Source: Coleofasciculaceae cyanobacterium
Lineage (GTDB): Bacteria; Cyanobacteriota; Cyanobacteriia; Cyanobacteriales; Xenococcaceae
Reading direction: 5' to 3'
DNA length: 64,000 bases
NCBI GenBank assembly: GCA_036703275.1
Contig: DATNPK010000082.1
Span: 22,130 to 86,129 of the forward strand
Shown: positions 36,965 to 44,498 of the stretch, piece by piece
Layout of the letters: every line of letters starts with the position of its first letter
Numbering within the stretch: the stretch's first letter is position 1
Notes under the pieces: generated by a model
What the model was told of the DNA's origin: nothing
Database searches by the model: none
Seen by the model: only the letters and a program-made list of their open reading frames with translations
Made by a program: the position numbers and the translations under genes

Positions 36965-38548
36965 ATGCTGAAGAGGTTTAAAAGTATTAAGTATGGTTTT
37001 TTATTGGCGATCGCGATTTTAATTACAGTTGCGATCGCGCAATCGGCTATCCCCGCCGAGAGAATTGATTTTAACTACAGTCTGCTGGGTTTTAACCTCA
37101 AAGTTAAAGATCTTGAATCCTTTGCTAAAGACGGAAAGGTAAGCAATAGTCTGAATTTTTATCTCAAGCGCATATCGCCGCAGCAAACCACGCAGTTACA
37201 GAAATTTCTGCAACAGAGTTACGATGTCGATCCTGTCTTAGTCTATCGTTATTCCCGTACTTCTGTAGGAATTAGGATGTTGCAACGCATTGGCGAGATT
37301 ATTCAGCTACCTGGCTATCTCAATGGTTTTTATGGTTTGCGTGCTGCGGTGGTACAAACTGCTGCATCTGCTGAAGGAATTAATTTGGTTGATTTTCTCA
37401 AGCGTTTTCCGACGGATATTCAACTCAACCTAGAGGAATTACTTAAGCTGGTTAAACAAGTTGCTGATGCAGAAGCAAACACCAAGGATTTTATTGCTGG
37501 CTTAGAAGATAATCGCCCAGGCGCAAAATTTGATTCTAAAAACGTCCCTGAGTTTTCACAGCTGGGAGTATATAAAACTAGCAAACAAACTTTAGAATTT
37601 TACGATCGCACTCGCGATCGCAATTTAGTTACCGATCTTTATTTACCACAAGGCAAAACCGATACTATTCCCGTAATTGTGGTTTCTAATGGTTTGGGTG
37701 CTAAACGCGATCGCTTTGATGAGTTAGCCAATTATTTAACTTCTTATGGCTTTGGGGTAGTTATTCCCGATCATCCAGGAAGCGATCGCTACCGCCAAAA
37801 AGCTTTTTTAAAAGGATTATATCAAGAGAACTTTGATGCCACTGATTTTATCGACCGTCCCCTCGATATTAGCTATATACTAGACGAATTAGAGCAAATT
37901 AATCAAAAAAATGGCAATAATCAGCTTAATCTAAAACAGGTAGGTCTTTTTGGCTATTCTATTGGCGGGACAACCGCTCTTTCTTTGGCAGGGGCGGAGA
38001 TCGATTTTGAACAATTAGAACAAGCCTGCGCTCAACCGCTGAATTTGCTGAATATTTCGATTTTGTATCAATGCCGTGCTTTGGAATTACCCAGACAAAA
38101 GCACTCGCTCAAAGACGAACGGATTCAGGCTGCGTTTATGTTTGTGCCTTTTGGCAACAGTATTTTTGAGCGAGAAACTCTAGCTAAAATATCTATCCCG
38201 ATTATGTGGCAGGTTGTTGACCGAGATTTCTTGACTTCTTTATTAAAAGAACAAGTACCATTATTTGAGGCTTTAAAAAGTGGCGATCGCTATTTGGTAA
38301 TTTCTCAAAATCTACCCCACTCTAACGTTACTTTATCAAATGAGCAGCGATCGAGTCAAGCAAAAGCTTTTGAAGTGGCTAAAATATATCAAAATATTTT
38401 ATCTTTAGTTTTTTTCCAAAATTATCTGGCTGGTAATAAACAATACCAACCTTATTTAAGTTCAGAATATATTCAGGCAATTGAACAAGAACCTTATGAA
38501 CTTCATTTAATTGAACCGACTTCGCCTCTACGAGATATGTCAGACTAA
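36965..38548 (+). CDS. DUF1400 alpha/beta hydrolase, secreted
   Basis: 527 residues. An N-terminal signal (FLLAIAILITVAIAQSAIPA) precedes AERIDFNYSLLGFNLKVKDLESFA, the DUF1400 domain typical of cyanobacterial envelope hydrolases. The catalytic fold carries the nucleophile Ser in LFGYSIGGTTALS and a His in NLPHSNVTLS. Platelet-activating-factor acetylhydrolase or dienelactone hydrolase-like esterase activity on a lipid is a reasonable guess. It is co-oriented with and 24 bases after the FAAL gene, implying a shared pathway, possibly release or remodelling of the lipid product. Confidence 0.85.
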   Translation: MLKRFKSIKYGFLLAIAILITVAIAQSAIPAERIDFNYSLLGFNLKVKDLESFAKDGKVSNSLNFYLKRISPQQTTQLQKFLQQSYDVDPVLVYRYSRTSVGIRMLQRIGEIIQLPGYLNGFYGLRAAVVQTAASAEGINLVDFLKRFPTDIQLNLEELLKLVKQVADAEANTKDFIAGLEDNRPGAKFDSKNVPEFSQLGVYKTSKQTLEFYDRTRDRNLVTDLYLPQGKTDTIPVIVVSNGLGAKRDRFDELANYLTSYGFGVVIPDHPGSDRYRQKAFLKGLYQENFDATDFIDRPLDISYILDELEQINQKNGNNQLNLKQVGLFGYSIGGTTALSLAGAEIDFEQLEQACAQPLNLLNISILYQCRALELPRQKHSLKDERIQAAFMFVPFGNSIFERETLAKISIPIMWQVVDRDFLTSLLKEQVPLFEALKSGDRYLVISQNLPHSNVTLSNEQRSSQAKAFEVAKIYQNILSLVFFQNYLAGNKQYQPYLSSEYIQAIEQEPYELHLIEPTSPLRDMSD

Positions 38549-38571
38549 AAATCTCTTGCCTTCACTCATAT

Positions 38572-38765
38572 TAAAAGCTAATAGCTAATAGCTAACGGGA
38601 CGCGACGTAAGGAGCTAATCCTTTAGGGCTAATAGCTTTTTCTAACTATTGCTATATAAAAGTCCCCTAAAGGATTAGAAGTTCGCGTCCGTCCTCGGCG
38701 TCCTAAAGGACTAGCTAGCGCGTGACGCGCTAGCTAGTCCTTTAGGGCATATGCTTTAGCATACC
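38572..38765. repeat. Dispersed repeat cluster, copy D
   Basis: Reverse complement relative of copy C. GACGCGACGTAAGGAG (38599-38614) and AATCCTTTAGGGCT (38617-38630) each occur once here, against two and three tandem copies in C, and GCTTTTTCTAACTATT matches the inverted C flank. The right part carries a long perfect palindrome (38702-38746) and CCTTTAGGGCATATGC. The 38766-38888 remainder is AT-rich. Confidence 0.85.
38702..38746. repeat. 45-bp perfect palindrome (22-bp arms, 1-base centre)
   Basis: Left arm 38702-38723 and right arm 38725-38746 are exact inverted copies around the G at 38724. The inner part is built on CTAGCTAGCGCGT and the outer on CCTAAAGGA. It would extrude as a cruciform or form a very stable RNA hairpin. 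Confidence 0.9.
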
Positions 38766-38888
38766 GCACAGATAAACACAGATGAACACGGATGATTGAT
38801 TTGCTTACCAACCAGATCTAAGTTTTTGAAAAGAATTTGTTAATCTATTGTCTATCGGAAAAAAAGTTAGTCAATATGTTGTAAATAA

Positions 38889-40580
38889 ATGAAAAAAAGC
38901 AGCCAAAATTACTATTGGTGGTTAGGAATAAGTTTACTTTTTACTCTTTATTATGGGTTGCTTTCTTATTACCACGCTTTTAGCCAAGAATATATAGTTC
39001 AAGATGATATTAGACAGCACATAATTTGGTTGCAGAAGTATATCGATTCAGAATTATTTCCCAACGATTTTATTGCTGACTATTTTCAAAGTCTTGCTCC
39101 TCTGGGATTTGAAGCCTTGTATTTTTGGACTGCCAAGGTTGGTTTTGAACCAGTCTGGTTAGCGAAAATTTTGCCAGTAATTTTAGCAATAATAACTACT
39201 GTGTATATCTATTTATTTACTTTAAAAATATTACCAAGGGCTAGCTGTGCATTTCTTGCTAGTCTATTGGTTAATCAACTTATCTGGCTCAATGACGATC
39301 TGATTTCGGCAACCCCCAGAGCTTTTATTTATCCTTTTTTGGCGGCATTTTTATATTATTTAACCATAAATTCGCTAATTCCTTGTCTTGTATTAATGTT
39401 ATTGCAGGGTTTATTTTATCCTCATATATTATTAATCGAAATGGTTGTATTGACTCTAAGATTATTAGTATTTAAAAAGAGCTTTTCAATTAAACTTACC
39501 GCTGATAAGCAACCTTATCTTTGGTGGATTTTAGGCTTGATTATTACAGCGATCGCGCTATATCCGCTTACTCAGCAACCCCCTGAACTAGCTACTGTGA
39601 TTACCGCCGAACAAATGCAGCAAATGCCTGAGTTTAATCCTGGTGGTAGAACTCCTATTTTTGGTAGTGGCTGGTTTGAATATTGGTTTTTTGGAAATAG
39701 CGGTTTAGATCTTCCTCTATTTCCGACTATAGTTTGGTGTAGTTTAGGATTACCTTGGATCTTAATAATTAAGTTGCCAGTTATTAAGCTGATTACCAAC
39801 AAAATTGCCATTTTAAACCAAGTTACTATTGCATCTTTATTAATGTTTGCGCTAGCGCATATTTTATTGCCCGTGCTACATTTGCCTAGTCGTTTTACCT
39901 ATCATAGTTTGCGTATTATAATGGCGATCGCTACGGCAATTGTCTTAACAATATTAATAGATATAGGTAAAAATTGGTTTAATCGCCAGCTTCAAGCTAA
40001 AACATCTTTTAAGTTATTCGATAAAATCAAAATTGCTTTAATTATTATCTTTAGTATTACAGTAATTGTTGTTCCTGCTGTACCCTATATATTTAGTTCG
40101 TTTCAAAACTGGCAAGTGGGTACAGCACCAGAAATTTATCAGTATTTAGCCCAACAGCCGAAAGATATTTTAGTCGCATCTTTAAGTGCAGAAGCTAATA
40201 ATATTCCCGCCTTTTCTCAGCGCTCAATTTTAGTAGGAGATGAATTTGCTTATGCTTATCATCCCGCTTACTATAATCAGATTAAGCAAAGAACTGTTGA
40301 TTTATTACAGGCTCAATATAGTGCTAATCTTAAAATTTTGCAGTTTTTTATCAGAAAATACGATTTAGATTATTTATTAATAGATAAAAATGCTTTTACT
40401 CCTGAATACTTATTAGAGAAAGATTGGTTGATAAATAGTTCCTGGTCAGAAGAAACGAAAAAAGCAATCGCACAATTGGAATCTGGAAGTACACCAGCTT
40501 TGACTAGATTTATACAGTCTTGCACAGTAATATCTACTGAAGATTTAATTCTTTTTAATACAGCTTGTATTATTAAGTAA
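38889..40580 (+). CDS. Multi-pass membrane protein, GT-C-like, hypothetical
   Basis: 563 residues with about 10-11 hydrophobic segments. The first loop contains QDDIRQHIIWLQKY, an acidic pair placed as in GT-C glycosyltransferases, and the C-terminal third is a soluble domain (LLQAQYSANLKILQFFIRKYDLDYLLID). The family was not identified. By topology it could be a polyprenyl-phosphate-sugar-dependent transferase, like the 30039 gene, but its sequence does not match that one by eye. It is AT-rich like 30039 and 31821. No ribosome-binding site stands out. Confidence 0.75.
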   Translation: MKKSSQNYYWWLGISLLFTLYYGLLSYYHAFSQEYIVQDDIRQHIIWLQKYIDSELFPNDFIADYFQSLAPLGFEALYFWTAKVGFEPVWLAKILPVILAIITTVYIYLFTLKILPRASCAFLASLLVNQLIWLNDDLISATPRAFIYPFLAAFLYYLTINSLIPCLVLMLLQGLFYPHILLIEMVVLTLRLLVFKKSFSIKLTADKQPYLWWILGLIITAIALYPLTQQPPELATVITAEQMQQMPEFNPGGRTPIFGSGWFEYWFFGNSGLDLPLFPTIVWCSLGLPWILIIKLPVIKLITNKIAILNQVTIASLLMFALAHILLPVLHLPSRFTYHSLRIIMAIATAIVLTILIDIGKNWFNRQLQAKTSFKLFDKIKIALIIIFSITVIVVPAVPYIFSSFQNWQVGTAPEIYQYLAQQPKDILVASLSAEANNIPAFSQRSILVGDEFAYAYHPAYYNQIKQRTVDLLQAQYSANLKILQFFIRKYDLDYLLIDKNAFTPEYLLEKDWLINSSWSEETKKAIAQLESGSTPALTRFIQSCTVISTEDLILFNTACIIK

Positions 40581-40659
40581 CAATTTTACTTAGCATATGC
40601 AATAAAATAGAAAATAGAGCTCTCTTTAATTGTTAGAAACTATTTAAGTCTGAAAAAAG

Positions 40660-40926
40660 ATGAAAAGATTATTTATTGTTATGGTTGGCAGTTTTGTCTT
40701 TAGCGGAGTTCCGACCTTAGCTTCTTCTCCAGATGCTTGGTCAGAATATTATCAAAAAGTCACTAAAAGTTGCCTTAAAGCGAGTAAATTAAGCAATTCA
40801 CAACTTAGGGGAAAAATAATTAGCTTTTCGGACATAGGCTATGAGGCATTGTTGGTACAGGGACAATATCCACAACCCCACATGAATAATCAAGTTGGAC
40901 AAATGCTTTGCCTATTTAATCAGTAA
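40660..40926 (+). CDS. Small secreted protein, hypothetical
   Basis: 88 residues with a signal peptide (LFIVMVGSFVFSGVPTLA then SSPDAW). The mature part has two cysteines (KSCLKAS, QMLCLFNQ) that could form a disulfide. The order CLKAS ... GKIISFSDIGYEALLVQG is the pattern of a cyanobacterial hypothetical family, but I cannot name it. Periplasmic by inference. It follows the membrane protein by about 80 bases on the same strand. Confidence 0.65.
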   Translation: MKRLFIVMVGSFVFSGVPTLASSPDAWSEYYQKVTKSCLKASKLSNSQLRGKIISFSDIGYEALLVQGQYPQPHMNNQVGQMLCLFNQ

Positions 40927-41122
40927 ACTGGTCAAGCATCTGTTATGGATGCCGATCAAATAAGGGAAAATCCTAGCCAAGAATAAACTTAAAAGAAGAT
41001 AATAGTTACTTCAAATAGATCCTAAATAGACTCGATCAACTAAAGTAGAAAATGCACCATGCTTTAAGACAAATTAACCTTGTAAATAGGATTTCTAGAC
41101 TGTCGTGACTTGAAAATAAATA

Positions 41123-42172
41123 ATGAGCAAACACTATAAGATAGTAGCTTTACCAGGAGAAGGAATTGGTTTAGAGGTAGTAGAAGCGACGCTGAGTATT
41201 TTGCAACAGGTAGCCGTAAAACATAATTTCCAACTAGAGGTAGATAATGGCGTAATTGGAGAATCAGCATTGAAGCAGTACGGCGCGTATTTTCCTAAAG
41301 TTACGTCTGAGTTATGCAGTCAAGCAGACGGTATTCTCTTTGGTGCGGTAAGTAAAGGTGGATTGTTAGAACTAAGAAAACAGTTTGATTTGTTTATCAA
41401 TCTCCGTCCAGTTAAAACATTTCCTAGTTTAATCAATAAGTCTAGTCTAAAGCGCGATCGCCTTATAGGAGTAGATATTTTATTTGTTAGAGAATTAGTG
41501 AGCGGGATTTATTTTGGTGCGTCGGGAAGAGAAAAAGATGAACAGGGAGGTTATGGTTATCACACCATGCAGTATTATGATTGGCAAATTAAACGTATTG
41601 CCAAAGTTGCGTTAGACAAAGCTCAAGCCAGACGAGGTTTACTGACGGTAGCTCATAAGGAAAATGCTTTACCCCATTTACCTTGGACTAAATTGGTAGC
41701 AGAAGTAGCTCAAGAATATCCTGAATTGACTGTTGAGCCAATGCTGGTTGATAACTTGGCAATGCAGTTAGTGATTAATCCGCAGCAGTTTGATGTTATT
41801 TTGGCAGGCAATTTATTTGGAGATATTTTAAGCGATCTTGGCGGTGCTTTAGTCGGATCTATTGGTTTATTAGGTTCTGCTAGTCTTAATGAGGTAGGAT
41901 TTGGTCTTTATGAACCGATTCATGGCACTGCACCCGACATAGCAAAAAAAAACCAGGCTAACCCAATGGGTACATTAACTAGCGCAATGATGATGCTAGA
42001 ACAATGGGAAGAAGTAGCTGCGGTACAAAGTTTACAGCAGGCTTGGAATCAGATTTTAGCTCAAGGTTATCGCACCCGAGACTTGTACTCACAAGATACA
42101 GAAACCCTCGTAACCACCCAAGAGTTAGTAGAGTTATTTCTCAGAGAATTGTCAACAAGCAATAATTATTAA
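41123..42172 (+). CDS. Isocitrate/isopropylmalate-family dehydrogenase, divergent LeuB-like
   Basis: 349 residues of the beta-decarboxylating dehydrogenase family (NAD(P) and metal dependent). Substrate residues appear conserved: LRKQFDLFINLRP (two Arg), RELVSGIYFG (Arg), a Tyr in HTMQYYDWQIKRI, Lys in AHKENAL, and Asp in LVDNLAMQL and GNLFGDILSD. However, the region before LLELRK is shorter and differs from canonical LeuB, and AHKENAL replaces VDKANVL. It may act on isopropylmalate or on another 2-hydroxy acid. No leu genes surround it. It is best seen as a paralogue. Confidence 0.8.
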   Translation: MSKHYKIVALPGEGIGLEVVEATLSILQQVAVKHNFQLEVDNGVIGESALKQYGAYFPKVTSELCSQADGILFGAVSKGGLLELRKQFDLFINLRPVKTFPSLINKSSLKRDRLIGVDILFVRELVSGIYFGASGREKDEQGGYGYHTMQYYDWQIKRIAKVALDKAQARRGLLTVAHKENALPHLPWTKLVAEVAQEYPELTVEPMLVDNLAMQLVINPQQFDVILAGNLFGDILSDLGGALVGSIGLLGSASLNEVGFGLYEPIHGTAPDIAKKNQANPMGTLTSAMMMLEQWEEVAAVQSLQQAWNQILAQGYRTRDLYSQDTETLVTTQELVELFLRELSTSNNY

Positions 42173-42237
42173 TTTTTTACCAAATCAAGCCTCAAATTAA
42201 AACTTTAGTGAACATTTCCGAGAAGATTAACTGATTA

Positions 42238-42798
42238 TCAGATGAATCGCTGTTGGGCTAATAAATGCCAAGATTCTCTGGTAAGTTGCCATTCGATTTG
42301 ACTCCATCCTCGATCGCTCATCCATTTTGAGCCAGAGCGATCGCCAATTTCCCTAAAACCATATCGCCTTGCTAAACGTGCAACCCGCAGATTTGCACTG
42401 ACAGAAATGCCTCGAATCTCCTTTAACCCAAGATCGCAAAACCCAAACTCAATTAAAGCTTTAGCAACTTCAATTGCATATTTGTAACGACTCCAAAACT
42501 GCGGTGCTAACTCAATACCCATTTCCGCTCGCTCCGAATCATAACTGGCACGGCGTAACCCACAACAGCCAATTAATTTTAAGTTTCGGCGATCTATAAT
42601 AGCAAGCTGATAGTTGCGTCTCGGATTTTCTAGACTCCAAGTTTTAAAAATTTGAAAAAGCTCTCGAGCATAATAGGGTTTTGCTTGTTCAAGGTCATAA
42701 AATTCAAAAGAACGAGGATCGTCATGATATCTCACAAAAGCTGGTAAATCATCTTCGATAAAGTCTCGAAGCAGAAATCTTTTCGCGATTAATTCCAT
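42238..42798 (-). CDS. GNAT N-acetyltransferase, RimJ/RimL type
   Basis: 186 residues. LLRDFIEDDLPAFVRYHDD at the N-terminus is the RimJ/RimL start. LKLIGCCGLRRASYDSERAEMGIELAPQFW and YAIEVAKALIEFGFCDLGLKEI provide the beta-bulge and acetyl-CoA region, and NLRVARLARRYGFREIGDR completes the fold. The substrate (a ribosomal protein N-terminus, an antibiotic or a small amine) is unknown. It converges with the leuB-like gene. A second GNAT gene lies 190 bases further along the same strand. Confidence 0.85.
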   Translation of the reverse strand: MELIAKRFLLRDFIEDDLPAFVRYHDDPRSFEFYDLEQAKPYYARELFQIFKTWSLENPRRNYQLAIIDRRNLKLIGCCGLRRASYDSERAEMGIELAPQFWSRYKYAIEVAKALIEFGFCDLGLKEIRGISVSANLRVARLARRYGFREIGDRSGSKWMSDRGWSQIEWQLTRESWHLLAQQRFI

Positions 42799-42882
42799 GA
42801 CAATAATTCTAGATCGAGTGAGAATGCTATATTAAATTTAACTACAATATTACAGCGAATTTCAGTTGAGTAGAACTCATTA

Positions 42883-42928
42883 TTTGCGACGCGAAGCTAG
42901 TCCTTTAGGGCGTAGCTTATCCGTGATA
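42883..42928. repeat. Dispersed repeat module, copy E (short)
   Basis: TTGCGACGCGAAGCTAGTCC followed by CTTTAGGGCGTAGC, a single module of the family seen in copies A-D. It lies in the short gap between the two acetyltransferase genes, just upstream of the RimJ-type gene. Confidence 0.7.
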
Positions 42929-42985
42929 GACTCATTACTCAGACAAATCAATGTGGTCTACCCAATCAAAAACTGCTGTAATACA

Positions 42986-43516
42986 TTATTGCCCTATACT
43001 TGTACTTTCAAGATGCCAATCGGCTCGGTTGAGACGATAAACAAAACAGTGATCGTCACCAAACCATCGCTGCTCGATAAATTGAAAGCCAAGGCGTTCA
43101 TAAAAGCGGTGGGCGCGGGTATTACTAGCAAGTGGATCGACGAGTACAGCCGTCACCAGCGGATCGCTAAAAGATCGGGCAAGTGCAAGCTGCATCATTC
43201 TTGTTCCATAGCCTTTACCTAAATCAGTCTCTTCTCCAATCCAGATATCAATGCCGCGAAGATTCTCCGTGACATTCCCCCAATAGTGACTATCTTCAAG
43301 CGCTGGATCGATAATCTGAATAAATCCGATGGGACGACCATCGATTTCGGCAATTAATTGTTCTCTCCACTCGTGGGTGCGTTCAAGTTCGACCTCCCAA
43401 CCCCAATCATCGTTAGGATCTGAGGCAAGTACGTGAGGTTGTTCATCCCAGTATCGCAATAGAGTCAAATCAGCAGAGGTAGCGGGGCGTAGATCGAGCT
43501 TAACTTGTACAACCAT
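42986..43516 (-). CDS. GNAT N-acetyltransferase, AAC(6')-like
   Basis: 176 residues. LDLRPATSADLTLLRYWDEQPHV at the N-terminus, GWEVELERTHEWREQLIAEIDGRPIGFIQIIDP and IWIGEETDLGKGYGTRMMQLAL (acetyl-CoA Q/RxxGxG/A-type loop) followed by DPLASNTRAHRFYERLGF. The layout resembles aminoglycoside 6'-N-acetyltransferases of the AAC(6')-Ib group. Chromosomal homologues of this type often have unknown substrates, so resistance is not implied. Confidence 0.82.
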   Translation of the reverse strand: MVVQVKLDLRPATSADLTLLRYWDEQPHVLASDPNDDWGWEVELERTHEWREQLIAEIDGRPIGFIQIIDPALEDSHYWGNVTENLRGIDIWIGEETDLGKGYGTRMMQLALARSFSDPLVTAVLVDPLASNTRAHRFYERLGFQFIEQRWFGDDHCFVYRLNRADWHLESTSIGQ

Positions 43517-43636
43517 AAATTTATGATTAAATGATTAGTTAATAACGGAGTGCGATCGCCAATAATACTGTTGTCACCAACAAAAAATATTTCATTGTTT
43601 AAGTTGAGGTGCTTAATTTACTAAGTTTTTACTTTT

Positions 43637-44120
43637 TTAACTGCTTACAATCAATAATTTGCTCAAACGGAATTTTTTCGGAGTTAATCCCTGGGATTGA
43701 TCTTAAATCGTTTACTAAATGCAGCCAAATTACTATAGCCAACCATACTAGCAACTTCTCCTACCTTCCAATCACCCATTTCTAATACTTGCCGAGCTTG
43801 TTCTATACGATAGTTATGCAAGTATCCAAATACTGTTGTGTTAAAACAGTAACGAAATTCTCGCTTCAGCGTACATTCATTTAAGCCTACTAACCGAGCC
43901 AATTCTCCTAAATTGGGAGGATCTCGTCCATTCTTTGATGTAAGATATCTCTAGCATGATGAATGTGATCGACCAAATCATTGGGTGAGTAAATGCGATC
44001 GCTATTGTTTTTGTCTATCTCTGCTGCTGCAACTAATCCTAATAATTCTAGTGCTTTTCCTTGTAAAAACATTTCATCGAACAATTCGTTATAGGCAGAT
44101 TGTGAAATAGAAACGGTCAT
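43637..44120 (-). pseudogene. AraC-family regulator remnant (5'-truncated, two frameshifts)
   Basis: The first piece (ATG 44118-44120) reads MTVSISQSAYNELFDEMFLQGKALELL to RDILHQRMDE. Its own frame then gives ILPI and a stop, while the expected continuation (NLGELARLVGLNECTLKREF) is in the next frame. The helix-turn-helix reads on through GYSNLAAFSKRF, then the frame breaks again: the natural ending GLTPKKFRLSK is in another frame, with a stop at 43637-43639. Only the C-terminal half of a PchR-type regulator (about 165 of some 330 residues) is recognisable. Such regulators usually control adjacent siderophore receptors. Confidence 0.75.
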
Positions 44121-44375
44121 AGCGATGAGCAATTCAAGCAAGAACTTAATAAAAAATTATCTTATTATTTTTGGCTAAAAAGTAATGAGAATTGGCGATC
44201 GCATCAATATCATCTGTAACTTTTATTTCAATAGGAATCAGCCGTCCAAAAAGGAGCAGCAACCACAGTGCGATCAATTTCGTGCCAAAATACGAAAATA
44301 CTGTCAAGTTAACCAGCGCTACTAGCGCGTCTAGATTAATTTGTTGGGTATTGAAAATTATTTTGGGCCCCCTAA

Positions 44376-44391
44376 CCCCCAAGCTTGGGGG
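44376..44391. repeat. 16-bp perfect palindrome CCCCCAAGCTTGGGGG
   Basis: Exact palindrome in the 44121-44498 gap, preceded by GGGCCCCCTAA. I see no protein-coding support for the gap beyond a weak hydrophobic frame (see rejected list). It resembles a dispersed intergenic repeat and could also end transcripts. Confidence 0.6.
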
Positions 44392-44498
44392 AATCAGCCC
44401 AGCATTCTAGCCTGGACGCGCTACTACGGGGAAACAAATTTCCGTTGTAGAGTAGATAAGGTTTTTGATTCATATCCGCTTCAAAGGTTATGGTAGTT

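Noticed and set aside
42866..43222. 118-codon plus-strand frame across the GNAT gene and repeat E
   Set aside because: It begins in a repeat and runs antisense through a clear acetyltransferase; composition is not convincing.
42986..43516. AAC(6')-like protein as an antibiotic-resistance gene
   Set aside because: Only fold-level resemblance can be seen; chromosomal GNAT proteins of this kind commonly act on other substrates.
44146..44382. 78-codon minus-strand frame with a hydrophobic stretch (LIALWLLLLFGRLIP)
   Set aside because: It starts at a TTG inside the GGGGG palindromic repeat and matches nothing I know. It may be a remnant of a membrane protein, but the evidence is too thin to call a gene.
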